From: Nocardioidaceae bacterium
GTDB taxonomy: Bacteria > Actinomycetota > Actinomycetes > Propionibacteriales > Nocardioidaceae
Length of the DNA stretch: 51,419 bases
Assembly: GCA_030447805.1 (NCBI GenBank)
Contig: JAUJOE010000004.1
Location: 269,367-320,785, forward strand
Direction: 5' to 3'
In this document: one piece after another, positions 16,936 through 26,794 of the stretch
Position numbering within the stretch: the stretch's first letter is position 1
Layout: every line of letters starts with the position of its first letter
The notes under the pieces: generated by a model
Databases searched by the model: none
What the model was told of the DNA's origin: nothing
What the model saw: only the letters and a program-made list of their open reading frames with translations
Translations under genes and position numbers: made by a program

Positions 16936-18206
16936 TCCACCGGGTCTAACGTCTTTCGGCCGTGCAGGTAGGGCTGGAGCGGCTCGGGCACCGCGACGGT
17001 CCCGTCAGCCTGCTGGTGGTTCTCCAGCAGCGCCACGATCGTGCGTGCGGTGGCCATCAACGTGCCGTTGAGCGTCGCGACGTGCTTGGCGCCGTCGGCG
17101 AACCGGCTCCGGATGTTGAGCCGCCGGGCCTGGAAGTCGGTGCAGTTAGACGTTGACGTGAGCTCGCGGTACTTGCCCTGGGTCGGGATCCAGGCCTCGC
17201 AGTCGAACTTGCGGACCGCGGACAAACCGAGGTCGCCGGCCGCGGTGTCGATGACCCGGAACGGCAGTTCCAGCATGGTCAGCCAGTCCTTCTCCCACTG
17301 CAGCAGCCGCTCGTGCTCGGCGTAGGACTCCTCGACAGTGGTGTAGGTGAACATCTCGACCTTGTCGAACCAGTGCACCCGGAAGATGCCGCGGGTGTCC
17401 TTGCCGTAGGACCCTGCCTCCCTGCGGTAGCAGGGGCTGACGGCGGCGTACCGGCGTGGCAGCGAGCTGGCGTCGAGGATTTCGTCGCTGTGGTACGCCG
17501 CGAGCGGCACCTCCGACGTACCAACCAGGTAGAGGTCATCGTCAAGAAGGTGGTAGACGTCGGCTGCGGCTTGGCCCAAGAAACCCGTTCCCTCCATCGC
17601 GCGGGGCCTCACCAGCGCCGGCGGGATCATCGGGGTGAAACCGGCGGCCTGGGCACGCTCCATCGCCAGCTGGATCAGCGCCAGCTCGAGCAGCGCGCCG
17701 ACGCCGGTCAGGTAGTAGAACCGGGCACCCGACACCTTGGCGCCCCGCTCGATGTCGATCGCCTGCAGCCGCTTGCCCAGCTCCACATGGTCGAGAGGCT
17801 CGAAGCCCTCGGCCGCGAAGTCGCGGGGGGTGCCGACGTGCTCCAAGACGACGTAGTCGTCTTCCCCGCCCGCTGGTGCCTGCGGTGACGCGAGGTTGGG
17901 GAGTTGGCGCAGCACCGAGCCGAAGTGGGCTTCGGCGTCGGCCTGAGCATTCTCGGCGCGCTTCACCTGGGTCGCCAGCTCACGAGTACGCCGCAGCAGC
18001 TCTTGCTTCTCCTCGCCCTGCGCCTGCGCGACCTGTTTACCGAGCGTCTTCTGCTCCGCCCGCAGTTGCTCGAACGCCGTGATAGCCGAGCGCCTTGTCT
18101 CATCCGCCGCGAGGATCTCGTCGATCAGGTCCGGCGAGGCGCCGCGCCGGCGTTGCGCCTCGCGGGCCAGCTCGGGGTCGTCGCGGAGGACGCGCAGATC
18201 AATCAC
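16932..18206 (-). CDS. serS: Seryl-tRNA synthetase
   Basis: Charges tRNA-Ser, two of which are encoded in this window. The GTG start at 18206 gives [20 protein letters not shown], the standard N-terminus, and a 424-residue protein. The N-terminal coiled-coil arm that binds the long variable arm is seen between about residues 30 and 100. The class II motifs follow: motif 2 around [20 protein letters not shown] and motif 3 at [35 protein letters not shown] binds serine. The upstream in-frame extension to 18290 is not family-like. The frame is intact. Confidence 0.96.
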   Translation of the reverse strand: MIDLRVLRDDPELAREAQRRRGASPDLIDEILAADETRRSAITAFEQLRAEQKTLGKQVAQAQGEEKQELLRRTRELATQVKRAENAQADAEAHFGSVLRQLPNLASPQAPAGGEDDYVVLEHVGTPRDFAAEGFEPLDHVELGKRLQAIDIERGAKVSGARFYYLTGVGALLELALIQLAMERAQAAGFTPMIPPALVRPRAMEGTGFLGQAAADVYHLLDDDLYLVGTSEVPLAAYHSDEILDASSLPRRYAAVSPCYRREAGSYGKDTRGIFRVHWFDKVEMFTYTTVEESYAEHERLLQWEKDWLTMLELPFRVIDTAAGDLGLSAVRKFDCEAWIPTQGKYRELTSTSNCTDFQARRLNIRSRFADGAKHVATLNGTLMATARTIVALLENHQQADGTVAVPEPLQPYLHGRKTLDPVE

Positions 18207-18278
18207 CCGGTAAGGGTATCCAGCCAGGTGGCGGCGGTTCGACTCGAATTCTTCGGCCGCGTGACAAAGTAGGCGGTC

Positions 18279-19862
18279 GTGACCGGCCACGATTCGATCT
18301 CAGCCACTCGGCGGCGCACGGCGCTGGCAGCCGTCGTGCTCGCGGCGCTGTTTGGTGCGGTCGCGGTGCTGGTGGCGGCCCGCTACTCACCGCTGATGGC
18401 GTTCGATCGCGATGTCGTTGCTGCCTGGAGCGGCGCAGTCGAAGGCACACCGTGGCGCCGGTTCTTCGTGGTTGTCGCCGCGGTGACCCAGCCGTGGGTC
18501 GTGCGTGCCTTCATGGTGGTGCTGGCTGCGATCTTCGTGATACGCAAGGCACCGCTGACAGCGGCGTGGATCTTGACCGTCGTAGTCGTCAACGGGGCTG
18601 CGTGGGGACTGCTCAAGCTGGCGGTACGCCGTCCACGCCCCGACGCGCTGGACCAGGTCGCGGGCTGGTCGTTCCCGTCCGGGCACGCCGCCGAGATCGC
18701 GGCGGCGATAGGCGTGCTCGTCGTACTCATGATGTCCCGAGTCACCCGGCCTCCGCTTCGGTGGGCGCTGATCGGGCTTGGGGTGGCTGTGGCTCTGCTG
18801 GTCGGCTGCGACCGGGTTTTCGTCGGCGCACATTACCCCAGCGACGTCGTCGGCGGCTGGCTACTGGGGTCGGCCGTCGTCTTGGCTGCCTGTGCTGCCT
18901 ACGGCGTACCGGCTGCCACCAGGGCTATCGCCTCCCATCGACCGGTTTCGGCGCCGCCCGAGCGGCACCGCACGCTCGGCGTCGTGCTCAACCCGATCAA
19001 GGTGCCCGACGCCGACGCCTTCAAGGCTCGCGTCGCCCGGGCCGCCCGCTCGGCCGGCTGGGACGAGCCGTTGTGGTTCGAGACCACGGTCGACGACGCC
19101 GGCAGCTCGATGGCGCGGGCGGCGGTGGCCGCCGGGGCTGACGTTGTCGTGGTGGCCGGTGGTGACGGGACGGTGCGGGTGGTGTGCGGCGAGATGGCCG
19201 GGTCGGGCGTGCCGGTCGGCGTGATCCCGTCAGGCACGGGGAACCTGCTGGCCCGCAACCTCGGCATCCCGCTCGTGCCGGAGCTGGCCGTGGAGACGGT
19301 GCTGAGCGGCCAGGACCGCGCCGTCGACGTCGTCCGGCTGGAAGGCGACGGCCTGGCGACCACCCGGTTCGTGGTGATGGCGGGGCTCGGCCTGGACGCC
19401 GCGATCATGGACGGCGCCCCCGATGCGCTGAAGGCAAGGTTCGGCTGGCCGGCGTACCTGTTTGCCGGGGCGAAGCACCTGCGCTACCCCGCGGTACGGG
19501 TCGACATCAGCGTCGACGGCGCCGAGCCGGTACGCCGCCGGGCGCGCACCGTGGTCATCGGCAACGTCGGTAGCCTGCAAGCCGGCATCCCGCTGCTGCC
19601 GGACGCCCGGATCGACGACGGCGTGCTCGACGTGGTCGTCATCGCTCCCCGGCGCCTGTTCGGCTGGGTCGGGCTGGCGTGGCGGGTGCTGACCAAGCAC
19701 CCTCGCGTCGACGAGCGCCTCGACCGCTACACCGGCCGATCGGTCGTGGTCAAGGCGGCACATGCGACTCCGCGGCAGCTCGACGGCGACACGGTCGGGG
19801 CTGGCACCGAGCTGCGAGCGGAAATCGAGCCCGGCGTGCTGCTCGTCCGGGTCCCGTGTTGA
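18279..19862 (+). CDS. PAP2 phosphatase-diacylglycerol kinase fusion protein
   Basis: A 527-residue, two-domain protein. The N-terminal 220 residues are a PAP2 membrane phosphatase with several helices and the three motifs [16 protein letters not shown] and [12 protein letters not shown]. The C-terminal 290 residues are a DAGK/LCB5 lipid-kinase domain: [17 protein letters not shown], the nucleotide loop [29 protein letters not shown] and [16 protein letters not shown]. The two activities oppose or follow each other in phosphatidic acid, undecaprenyl or phosphoinositide turnover; the substrate is unknown. GTG start at 18279. Such fusions are known in actinobacteria. The gene is divergent from serS with 72 nt between. 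Confidence 0.9.
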   Translation: MTGHDSISATRRRTALAAVVLAALFGAVAVLVAARYSPLMAFDRDVVAAWSGAVEGTPWRRFFVVVAAVTQPWVVRAFMVVLAAIFVIRKAPLTAAWILTVVVVNGAAWGLLKLAVRRPRPDALDQVAGWSFPSGHAAEIAAAIGVLVVLMMSRVTRPPLRWALIGLGVAVALLVGCDRVFVGAHYPSDVVGGWLLGSAVVLAACAAYGVPAATRAIASHRPVSAPPERHRTLGVVLNPIKVPDADAFKARVARAARSAGWDEPLWFETTVDDAGSSMARAAVAAGADVVVVAGGDGTVRVVCGEMAGSGVPVGVIPSGTGNLLARNLGIPLVPELAVETVLSGQDRAVDVVRLEGDGLATTRFVVMAGLGLDAAIMDGAPDALKARFGWPAYLFAGAKHLRYPAVRVDISVDGAEPVRRRARTVVIGNVGSLQAGIPLLPDARIDDGVLDVVVIAPRRLFGWVGLAWRVLTKHPRVDERLDRYTGRSVVVKAAHATPRQLDGDTVGAGTELRAEIEPGVLLVRVPC

Positions 19863-19948
19863 GTTGCTGGTCTGCCGTCGTCGGCACCGTTGGACTCCTT
19901 CGTGGTCACGCGAGTTGTGGCCGCGGCGAGCCCGGCGATTAGGCTCCT

Positions 19949-20526
19949 GTGGTGCCCCTCGACAGGACGCTGCTCAGCTGGCTGACGCTGGGTTCGGTGC
20001 TGCTGGCGTTCCTGGCGCTTGTCGTGGCGGCCGCTGCCTGGCGTCGCGCCGGTCATCTCTCGTCGCCAGCCGCCCGGCGGGCCGGGCCAGCATGCCTCAC
20101 CGTCCGCGTGCCCACCGCGGTGCAGCGAAGGGGACGCCGCTTGCGGCCGACCAGGTGGTTGCGGAGATCGATGCGCTGCGCGCTGACGTGTCGAGCTCGC
20201 TGCGGCACCTCGCCGTCGTCAGGTACGACGCCTTCGGCGACATGGGTGGTCATCTCTCGTGGTCGATGGCGCTGCTCGACGACGCGGGGGACGGCGTCGT
20301 ACTGACGTCGATCCATGGCCGCAGCGACGCCCGCACCTACGCCAAGAACGTGGCGTCGTGGACCGCGAACCAACAGCTGTCGCCGGAAGAGGAGGAGGCC
20401 ATCCGGTTCGCCCGCACCGGCCAAGCCCGTCGAGCACTCGGCACGTTGGCGGGATCGGCTGAGCCCGCCGGAACTCACGTAAGCCGGCCGTGGTCTTGGG
20501 GGCTGCCTGGGACTCGCAGGCCGTAA
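19949..20526 (+). CDS. DUF4446 family protein (frameshifted)
   Basis: The N-terminus VVPLDRTLLSWLTLGSVLLA and the next ten residues form one membrane helix. After an indel near 20100-20140 the conserved DUF4446 domain follows: DQVVAEIDALRADVSSSLRH, LAVVRYDAFGDMGGHLSWSM, ALLDDAGDGVVLTSIHGRSD and ARTYAKNVASW. The function of the family is unknown. The tail after EEEEAIRFARTGQ is not typical, and the in-frame stop at 20526 lies inside a strong terminator-like hairpin. A TAA at 20479-20481 in the neighbouring frame is a better candidate for the real end, implying a second indel. Confidence 0.75.
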
Positions 20527-20559
20527 AAGAGCGGAGCGAAGGCCAAGAGCCCAGGCAGC
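20502..20559. terminator. Candidate bidirectional terminator between DUF4446 and pheA
   Basis: GCTGCCTGGG (20502-20511) pairs perfectly with CCCAGGCAGC (20550-20559). Inner GGCC/GGCC blocks and a CTC/GAG pair extend the stem. It lies between two convergent genes, the natural position for a shared terminator. Confidence 0.55.
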
Positions 20560-20574
20560 ACCGACCCGGCGACC

Positions 20575-21510
20575 TCAGGTCTGGCGGAGGCGGTTGAGCC
20601 AGGCTGCTGCGTCGGCGAAATCGGCGTCCGCGGTGCCGGGAGCGACCGACGTAACGACCTGGTCAGCGCGAGGGTAAGAGCCGAGGAACCGCACGTCGGC
20701 GCAGGTGCGCCGCAGTCCCATCAACGCCTCGCCGACCCGCGCGTCGCCGACGTGGCCCTCGGCGTCGATCGAGAAGCAGTACCTGCCGAGCTCCGACCCC
20801 GCCGGACGGGACTCGATGCGGGTGAGGTCGACGCCGCGCACCGCGAACTGCTCGAGCAGCTCCAGCAGCGCACCGGGGTGGTTGTCCCGGATGAACGCGA
20901 CGAGCGAGGTCTTGTCGGCCCCGGTCGGCGGCGGCGGCGGACCAGGTCGCGATACCAGCACGAAGCGGGTCACCGCGCCCGCCTGGTCGGCGATGGCCGA
21001 GGCCAGCGTCGCCAGCCGATACGTCGTGGCGGCGATCGGGGCGGCGATCGCCGCGTCGTACGGCGAGTCCGGTACGGCGACACGTGCTGCCGCATGTGCG
21101 GTGGAGGACTCGAGCAGCACCTCGGCGTCGGGAAGGTGGGCCGCCAGCCAGCGCCGGCACTGCGCGGCGGCGTGCGGGTGGGTGGCGACGCGCCGGATCG
21201 TCGCTATAGACGTGCCGGGCTTGGCCAGCAGGGCGAACTGGACCTCGACGTGCACCTCGCGGGTGATCATCAGCGGTTCGCCCGTCGACAGCTCGTCCAA
21301 CGTCGCCGCAACCGCTCCCTCGACCGAGTTCTCCAGCGGCACGACAGCTCCGTCGACGGCGCCCGTGCGCACCGCGTCGAGCGCCAGCCCCACCGACCCG
21401 CACGGCTGCAGCTCGGCCCGCGCCGCCGCGGGCAGCGACCGGAGCGCCGCCTCGGTGAACGTGCCCTCCGGCCCCAGGTAGGCGTAGCGGGCGGGCGGGA
21501 CTCCGGGCAT
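20575..21510 (-). CDS. pheA: Prephenate dehydratase
   Basis: Makes phenylpyruvate from prephenate in phenylalanine biosynthesis. Start chosen at ATG 21510 (MPGVPPARYAYLGPEGTFTE), which gives 311 residues; in-frame codons up to 21588 are not family-like. Catalytic-domain motifs are GAVVPLENSVEGAVAATLDE and SSTAHAAARVAV. The phosphate-like loop THPHAAAQCRRWL and RFVLVSRPG are also present. The C-terminal ACT domain starts KTSLVAFIRDNHPGALLELL and contains LTRIESRP, the phenylalanine-binding ESRP motif, so feedback inhibition is expected. The frame is intact. Confidence 0.95.
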   Translation of the reverse strand: MPGVPPARYAYLGPEGTFTEAALRSLPAAARAELQPCGSVGLALDAVRTGAVDGAVVPLENSVEGAVAATLDELSTGEPLMITREVHVEVQFALLAKPGTSIATIRRVATHPHAAAQCRRWLAAHLPDAEVLLESSTAHAAARVAVPDSPYDAAIAAPIAATTYRLATLASAIADQAGAVTRFVLVSRPGPPPPPTGADKTSLVAFIRDNHPGALLELLEQFAVRGVDLTRIESRPAGSELGRYCFSIDAEGHVGDARVGEALMGLRRTCADVRFLGSYPRADQVVTSVAPGTADADFADAAAWLNRLRQT

Positions 21511-21542
21511 CTCACCAAGCGTAGAGACGCTAGATTTCGGCC

Positions 21543-22296
21543 ATGACCGACTCCCCCGATGTGCCTCCAGCCGCATCGGCGGTATCAAGGGCAGCAGCGG
21601 GCTCCATCGACCTCGGCTACGCGCGGCTCGACATCGACCGGGCCACGCGCACGGGCGACGCCGAAGTGGTGTACGGCGCTGGTAAGTCGCCTGCGCACGT
21701 TGTCGAGCTGCTCAGTTCGCTGCACGCCGCCCACCCCGACCGCACGGTGCTGGCGACGCGTCTCAGCACGGACGCGCTGGACGCCGTACGGGAACACGTG
21801 CCGGCTGCCGCTGTCGACGACGTAGCCCGGGCCGCCACCTTGGGGGCGCTCGGGAGGCCTCGGGGCCTGGTGGTCGTCGTGACGGCGGGTACCTCCGACG
21901 CGGCGGTGGCCGCCGAGGCAGCCCTGACCGCCAAGGTGTTCGGAGCCGCCTCCCGGGTCATCACCGACGTTGGCGTGGCGGGCCTGCACCGGTTGCTGTC
22001 GGTGCGGGACGAGCTGGCCGCAGCCGACTGCCTGGTGGTGGTGGCAGGGATGGAGGGGGCGCTGCCGTCGGTCGTCGGCGGACTGACCGGAGTCCCGCTG
22101 GTGGCGGTGCCTACGAGCGTCGGCTATGGCGCGTCGTTCGGTGGCATCGCCGCCCTGTTGGCAATGCTCAACTCCTGCGCTCCCGGCGTGACAGTGGTCA
22201 ACATCGACAACGGGTTCGGCGCGGGCGTGTTCGGCCCGGGTGGCCCGCAACGCCGCGCCCCGAGAAGCAGTCGTTCGCCAAGCAGCGGCACCGTGA
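21543..22296 (+). CDS. larB: LarB, pyridinium-3,5-biscarboxylic acid mononucleotide synthase (3' frameshift)
   Basis: LarB carboxylates and hydrolyses nicotinic acid adenine dinucleotide in the first step of nickel-pincer nucleotide synthesis. Seen: LGYARLDIDRATRTGDAEVV, VVTAGTSDAAVAAEAALTAK and VAVPTSVGYGASFGGIAALL, ending VVNIDNGFGAG, all typical of the PurE-related family. In the recorded frame larB would run straight into larC. A single-base change near 22230 gives ARVARNAAPREAVVRQAAAP and a TGA at 22294-22296, which overlaps the larC GTG as GTGA. That is the more likely structure. Divergent from pheA with 32 nt between starts. Confidence 0.87.
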
Positions 22297-23544
22297 TCGG
22301 CTGGATCGACGCCGCCTCCGGGGCCAGCGGTGACATGCTGCTGGCGGCGTTGCTTGACGCGGGCGCCGACGAGGCTCTCCTGGTCGAGGCTGTCGCGGCT
22401 GTCGCTCCCGAGCCGGTCTCGCTGCGGTCGGAACAGGTGCGGCGCGGTGGCCTGGCGGCCCGCCGCACCTACGTCGAGGTGGCCGACTCCGCGACCCACC
22501 GGGGGCTGGGTGAGGTGCTTTCGCTGATCGATGCTGCCGATCTCGACGAAGTGGTCGCCGGACACGCTCGCGAGGTGTTCACGCTGCTGGCGCGGGCCGA
22601 GGCGGGTGTGCACGGCATCAGCCCGGACGCCGTGTCTTTCCACGAGGTCGGGGCCCTGGACGCCATCGCCGACATCGTGGGGGTGTTGCGCGGGATTCGT
22701 GGCGCTCGGGCTCGACGCCGTGCACTGCGGGCCGGTCACGGTGGGGTCGGGACGCGTCTCCACGAGGCATGGCTGGCTCAGCGTGCCGGCGCCAGCGGTC
22801 GCCCTGCATCGCCGACATCGTGGGGGTTGCGCGGCGTGCCGACACTGCGGGCCGGTCACGGTGGGGTCGGACCGGCGGCGGCCGAGATGAACTGTACGCC
22901 GACGGGCGCGGCGCTGCTCCGGCACTGGGTGACCGACTGGGGGCCGCAGCCGCTGATGGCGGTGCAGGCGGTCGGCACCGGTGCTGGCAGCCGGGACTTC
23001 CTGACCACCCCAACGTCGTACGGCTGTTCGTCGGCACGCCTGCCGACGTCCCGAGCACCAGGCCGCCCGATCGACAAGCAGGCCAGAGAGCCGACACACC
23101 GACACGGCGGTCGTCTACGAGACCAACGTCGACGACCTCGACCCGCGGCTGTGGCCGCTGGTGCTGCAACGGCTGCTCGACGCCGGCGCCTCCGACGCCT
23201 GGCTCGTGCCGATCGTGATGAAGAAGGGCAGGCCGGCGCACACCCTGTCGGTGCTGACACGACCCGACCGGGCAGCAGCGGTGCGGGAGACGATCTTCAC
23301 AGAGACCTCGGCGATCGGCCTGCGTGAACTCCTTGTCGGCAAGCACGCACTTGACCGTGACTTCGGCTCCGTGCAGGTCCAGGGGCAGCCGATCAGCATC
23401 AAGATCGCCCGCTCCGGCGGTGCGGTGGTGAACGTGCAGCCGGAGTACGACGACGTCGTTGCCGCCGCGGTCGCGCTCAACCGGCCGGTCAAAGCGGTGC
23501 TCGCCGCGGCGATCGCCGAGGCGCAGCGGGCTTGGTCGACGTGA
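22293..23544 (+). CDS. larC: LarC, nickel insertion protein (frameshifted, internal duplication)
   Basis: LarC inserts nickel into the pincer nucleotide. Seen: GTG 22293 with VIGWIDAASGASGDMLLAAL, DAVSFHEVGALDAIADIVG, GLDAVHCGPVTVGSG, the EMNCTPTGAALLRHW segment, VVYETNVDDLDPRLWPL, VPIVMKKGRPAHTLSVL and EYDDVVAAAVALNRPVK. These lie in three frames, so at least three indels exist (about 22690, 22780-22840 and 23045). Short stretches of 21 and 28 nt are repeated inside the gene, replacing the expected sequence. The usual internal frameshift of larC families lies near the histidine-rich linker and does not explain these breaks. The stop overlaps the next GTG. Confidence 0.8.
22664..22870 (+). 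repeat. Patchwork internal duplication in larC
   Basis: A 21-nt stretch (22664-22684) recurs at 22807-22827. A 28-nt stretch (22723-22750) recurs at 22843-22870. Copy 2 keeps the order but loses part of the spacer, and it sits where the conserved reading frame is lost. Confidence 0.8.
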
Positions 23545-24155
23545 CGGGTGCCGACTGGCACCTGATCCTGCTGAGCTTCGGGTTGATCTTCCCCGTCGAG
23601 CTGCCCGACAAGACCTTCGTCGCCGCCCTGGTGCTGTCGACCAGGTACTCGCCACTCGCGGTATGGATCGGGGTCGGTCTGGCGTTCGGGGTGCAGTGCC
23701 TGGTCGCCGTAACGGCTGGGCACGCGGTCTCGTTCCTGCCCGGTTGGATAATCCAGGCGCTCAGCACGGTGCTGTTCCTCATCGGCGCTGTCATCTTGAT
23801 CCGGGCCGCACCGTCAGCCGACGAGGAGGAGAATGAGCAGGAGGAGGCGTTCGCTGCCAAGGCCGGCGCTCCGCGGAAGGGCTGGCACGCCGTCATCGCG
23901 TCCTTCCTCGTGATCTTCGCGGCCGAGTGGGGCGACTTGTCGCAGCTGTTGACGCTCAACCTGGTCGCAAACTACGGCTCACCGGTCTCGGTCTTCATCG
24001 GATCGTGGGCTGCGCTGCTCACCGTGTCCGGTCTGGCGGTCATCGGTGGTCGCGTGCTGCTCCGGTACCTGCGGCTCTCGCTGCTGCACTACATCGCCGG
24101 TGGGGTGTGCCTGCTGTTCGCGGGCCTGGGCATCGTCTCGCTGGCGACGGCGTAG
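23541..24155 (+). CDS. TMEM165/GDT1 (UPF0016) family cation transporter
   Basis: About 204 residues with six to seven hydrophobic helices. The two family signatures E-x-G/P-D-K/L-T/S are visible as FPVELPDKTFVAALVLS in helix 1 and FAAEWGDLSQLLTLNL in the second half; the halves are inverted repeats separated by an acidic linker (ADEEENEQEE). Relatives export Mn2+ or exchange Ca2+/H+. GTG 23541 overlaps the larC TGA; a TTG at 23532 is an alternative. Translational coupling to larC suggests a metal-related role here, perhaps manganese or nickel, which is inference only. Confidence 0.85.
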   Translation: MTGADWHLILLSFGLIFPVELPDKTFVAALVLSTRYSPLAVWIGVGLAFGVQCLVAVTAGHAVSFLPGWIIQALSTVLFLIGAVILIRAAPSADEEENEQEEAFAAKAGAPRKGWHAVIASFLVIFAAEWGDLSQLLTLNLVANYGSPVSVFIGSWAALLTVSGLAVIGGRVLLRYLRLSLLHYIAGGVCLLFAGLGIVSLATA

Positions 24156-24180
24156 GACCGCACCGATTAGGCTTCGCGCC

Positions 24181-25391
24181 ATGAGCAGCCATCTCGGCGT
24201 CGAGAGCGAGGTCGGGCGCTTGCGCACCGTGCTGCTGCACCGTCCGGGTGCTGAGCTCAAACGGCTCACCCCGCGCAACAACGACAGCATGCTCTTCGAC
24301 GGGATTCCGTGGGTGGGGCGCGCTCAGGAAGAGCACGACGCGTTCGCCGCGGCGCTGCGCGACCGCGGTGTCGAGGTGCTCTACCTCGTCGAACTCCTCG
24401 CCGAGACGCTCGCTCAGCCCGCTGCCCGAGAGCAGGCCATCGACCAGGCGACGTCGAGCTTGCAGATGGGCGAGACGCTGCGGCGGTACCTCTCGGGCTG
24501 GCTTGAGTCGCAGTCTCCCGACGACCTCGCGACGGCGATCACCGCCGGCATCCGCAACGACGAGGTGCGCGGCGGCCACGGGCTGGTGACGAGCCTGCTG
24601 CGGCAGGACGACTTCGTCCTCGACCCACTGCCCAATCTGCTGTTCACGCGGGACTCGTCGGTGTGGGTGAAGGACCGGGTTGCGGTGACCAGCCTGGCCA
24701 TGCCGGCCGGGCGCGAGAGACACAGCTGACCGAGCTGGTCTACAGCTTCCACCCTCGCTTCGCCGGCACAGAGCGGATCCACGGATGGCACCGGGAACAC
24801 CTCGAGGGCGGTGACGTGCTGCTGCTGGCGCCCGGCGTGATCGCCGTAGGGGTAGGTGAGCGTACGACGCCCGCGGGCGCTGAGCGGTTCGCCCGCCGCG
24901 CCTTTGCCGAGGGGCTCGCGGCGACGGTCCTCGCCGTACCCATCACGCAGCAACGAGCCACCATGCACCTCGACACGGTCTGCACGATGGTGGACGTCGA
25001 CGCCATCGTCATGTATCCCAACGTCGCCGACACGCTGATGGCGTACGCCGTCACGTGCCACCAGCCGAATGGCGACGAGGGGTTGTGCGAGCTGGAGGTG
25101 GCTGGGCCGGAGCCGTTCCTGGTCGCCGCCGCCAAAGCGATGGGCATCGACACGTTGCGCCAGATCGACACCGGCCTGGACCCGGTGACGGCAGAGCGCG
25201 AGCAGTGGGACGACGGCAACAACACGCTCGCGATCGCGCCGCGGCTGACCGTCGCGTACGAACGTAACGTCGAAACCAACGAGCGGCTCGAACAGGCCGG
25301 TATCGAGGTCGTCGCGATCGCCGGTTCGGAGCTCGGCTCGGGGCGGGGCGGCCCGCGCTGCATGTCGTGCCCCGTGTCCCGCGACCCGGTT
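24181..25391 (+). CDS. arcA: Arginine deiminase (frameshifted; no stop before the next gene)
   Basis: Hydrolyses arginine to citrulline and ammonia. Seen: [35 protein letters not shown], then in the next frame [36 protein letters not shown] with the catalytic His, and [14 protein letters not shown] with the catalytic Cys. The frame breaks near 24705-24715, where a missing base would restore [15 protein letters not shown]. The enzyme normally ends just after RDP (25391). Here the frame continues for about 20 codons into an ECF sigma factor, so a stop has probably been lost by an indel; a real fusion is less likely. No arcB or arcC is in the window. Confidence 0.87.
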
Positions 25392-25454
25392 CAGCAGCCA
25401 GCCCGTTCTGCCTACGGGTGCAACGTTTACCGCCACCCAGACGACGTACTGGTT

Positions 25455-25920
25455 GTGACTGATACCGACACGGCGCCGCCCGGCTTCGAGGAGACCTACA
25501 CCGAACATCGGCTGGCTCTCGTCCGGTTGGCGTTCCTCATGTGTGGCTCCCGAGACTTCAGCGAAGACCTTGTGCAGAGCGTCTTCACGTCTGCTCATCC
25601 ACGCTGGCACGAGATCGACAACCACGTGGCGTACCTGCGACGGTCCGTGGTGAACCTCGCCAAGGACGGTCAGCGCCAGCACTTCCGGCGGCTGCGTCTG
25701 GCACCGCCGCTGCAGCCAGCGCCGGTCACCTCGATGCCTGAACTCGATGAGACCTGGGCGCTGATCCTGCGCCTCCCGTCGGCGCAGCGCGCTGTCGTCG
25801 TCCTCCACTACTACGAAGACCTGCTCTCGTCGAGGTAGCGAAGCCCTTGACCGCCCGGCGAGCACGGTTCGCTCAGACCTCCACCGAGCCCTCGATCGGC
25901 TTCGAAAGGCACTCGCATGA
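25455..25920 (+). CDS. SigE-type ECF RNA polymerase sigma factor (frameshifted)
   Basis: GTG 25455 starts [20 protein letters not shown]. Region 2 reads [20 protein letters not shown] and [20 protein letters not shown]. Region 4 begins [20 protein letters not shown], then must change frame near 25830 and 25890 to give [18 protein letters not shown] and a TGA that overlaps the next ATG (ATGA). It belongs to the short ECF group annotated SigE-family in actinobacteria. In the recorded sequence it is in frame with arginine deiminase upstream. The coupled downstream gene is probably its membrane partner. Confidence 0.78.
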
Positions 25921-26633
25921 CAACCAAGCATCTAACCGAGCCCGAACTCGACCAGCACCTTCGGCGGACCCTGCAAGCAGTTGCCGCCACCATCGACGGT
26001 GAGCCCACCGCCGCGCCCAAGAGGCGTCGTCTGGGACGCCGCACCATGGTCGGCCTAGGGGCAGTGACCATCGCCGTTCCGATGGCCGCCGGAGCCTTCT
26101 ATGGCGTTGGGTCCGAGTACGTCGACAAGATCCCGCCGGACAACGTGATCGTCGCTGGCAGCATCGATGAGAACCGCTACTGGCTGGTCGAGTCCTCCAG
26201 CACGGACGATTGCGGCAACCCGGAGCCGGGGGCGGAGCTCGTCGTCGAGGACAGAAACATCCTGGGACGGGAGTGGAACACGCTCGGAATCACCTACGGC
26301 GACCCACGAATCGTGCGCCGAGGCGGACAAATAATGGGCTGGTGTGGGTATGACGTCTCAGACGCCCTGGCAGATCCCGCGCGCTCGGATTCGGGGGGAT
26401 CCTTCGTAGACGATACGTTCTTGCTGCGCTACGCCGTTCACCCCGCCGTCACAGCGCTCCGGGTGACGATCGACGGATCCACGCAGAGGATCGAGGTTCA
26501 CTCCCTGAATGGGGCCGGCTACGCGATCTTCGAGGTGCCAGCAGACAGCGCACAGTACACCGTCGAACTCCTCATCGATGGTGAAGTGGTTCCTGGCTCC
26601 CGCGAGACCCGTGCAGTCCCTGAGCCCAGGTGA
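25917..26633 (+). CDS. Membrane-anchored protein coupled to a sigma factor, putative anti-sigma partner
   Basis: A 238-residue protein. Its N-terminus, TEPELDQHLRRTLQAVAATI, is a short charged helix, followed by basic RRRLGRRTM and one hydrophobic segment VGLGAVTIAVPMAAGAFYG. The rest is extracytoplasmic and beta-rich, with two isolated Cys (DDCGNPEPG and GWCGYDVS). The topology, the ATGA overlap with the sigma gene and the size fit the usual partner position for this sigma class, but no zinc anti-sigma motif is visible. I do not recognise the outer domain. Base composition is slightly less GC-rich than its neighbours. Confidence 0.6.
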   Translation: MTTKHLTEPELDQHLRRTLQAVAATIDGEPTAAPKRRRLGRRTMVGLGAVTIAVPMAAGAFYGVGSEYVDKIPPDNVIVAGSIDENRYWLVESSSTDDCGNPEPGAELVVEDRNILGREWNTLGITYGDPRIVRRGGQIMGWCGYDVSDALADPARSDSGGSFVDDTFLLRYAVHPAVTALRVTIDGSTQRIEVHSLNGAGYAIFEVPADSAQYTVELLIDGEVVPGSRETRAVPEPR

Positions 26634-26695
26634 GCGACGAACTGGGAGCCGGCTGTCGCCGTGGCTTCGGGCGGTACCACCGCGGGACATAGTGG

Positions 26696-26734
26696 ACCCG
26701 GCCGTTACTGACGGGGATACAGCAACGACCGGGT
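26696..26734. terminator. Candidate terminator between convergent genes
   Basis: ACCCGGCCGTT (26696-26706) pairs with AACGACCGGGT (26724-26734) with one mismatch across a 17-nt loop. It stands in the 161-nt gap between the putative anti-sigma gene and the SEC-C gene, whose 3' ends face each other. Confidence 0.5.
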
Positions 26735-26794
26735 TAGTAGAACAGTAAAGCGCATTGGGGACCCGACACAAGTCACCCCTAAGCAAACTGTGCC

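Noticed and set aside
21543-23327. A genuine LarB-LarC fusion protein
   Set aside because: A one-base correction near 22230 restores the normal LarB end and a TGA overlapping the LarC GTG, the usual two-gene arrangement.
26660-26690. GCGGTACCACCGC palindrome after the putative anti-sigma gene
   Set aside because: Five-base arms are expected often in GC-rich DNA, and the stronger hairpin just downstream explains termination better.
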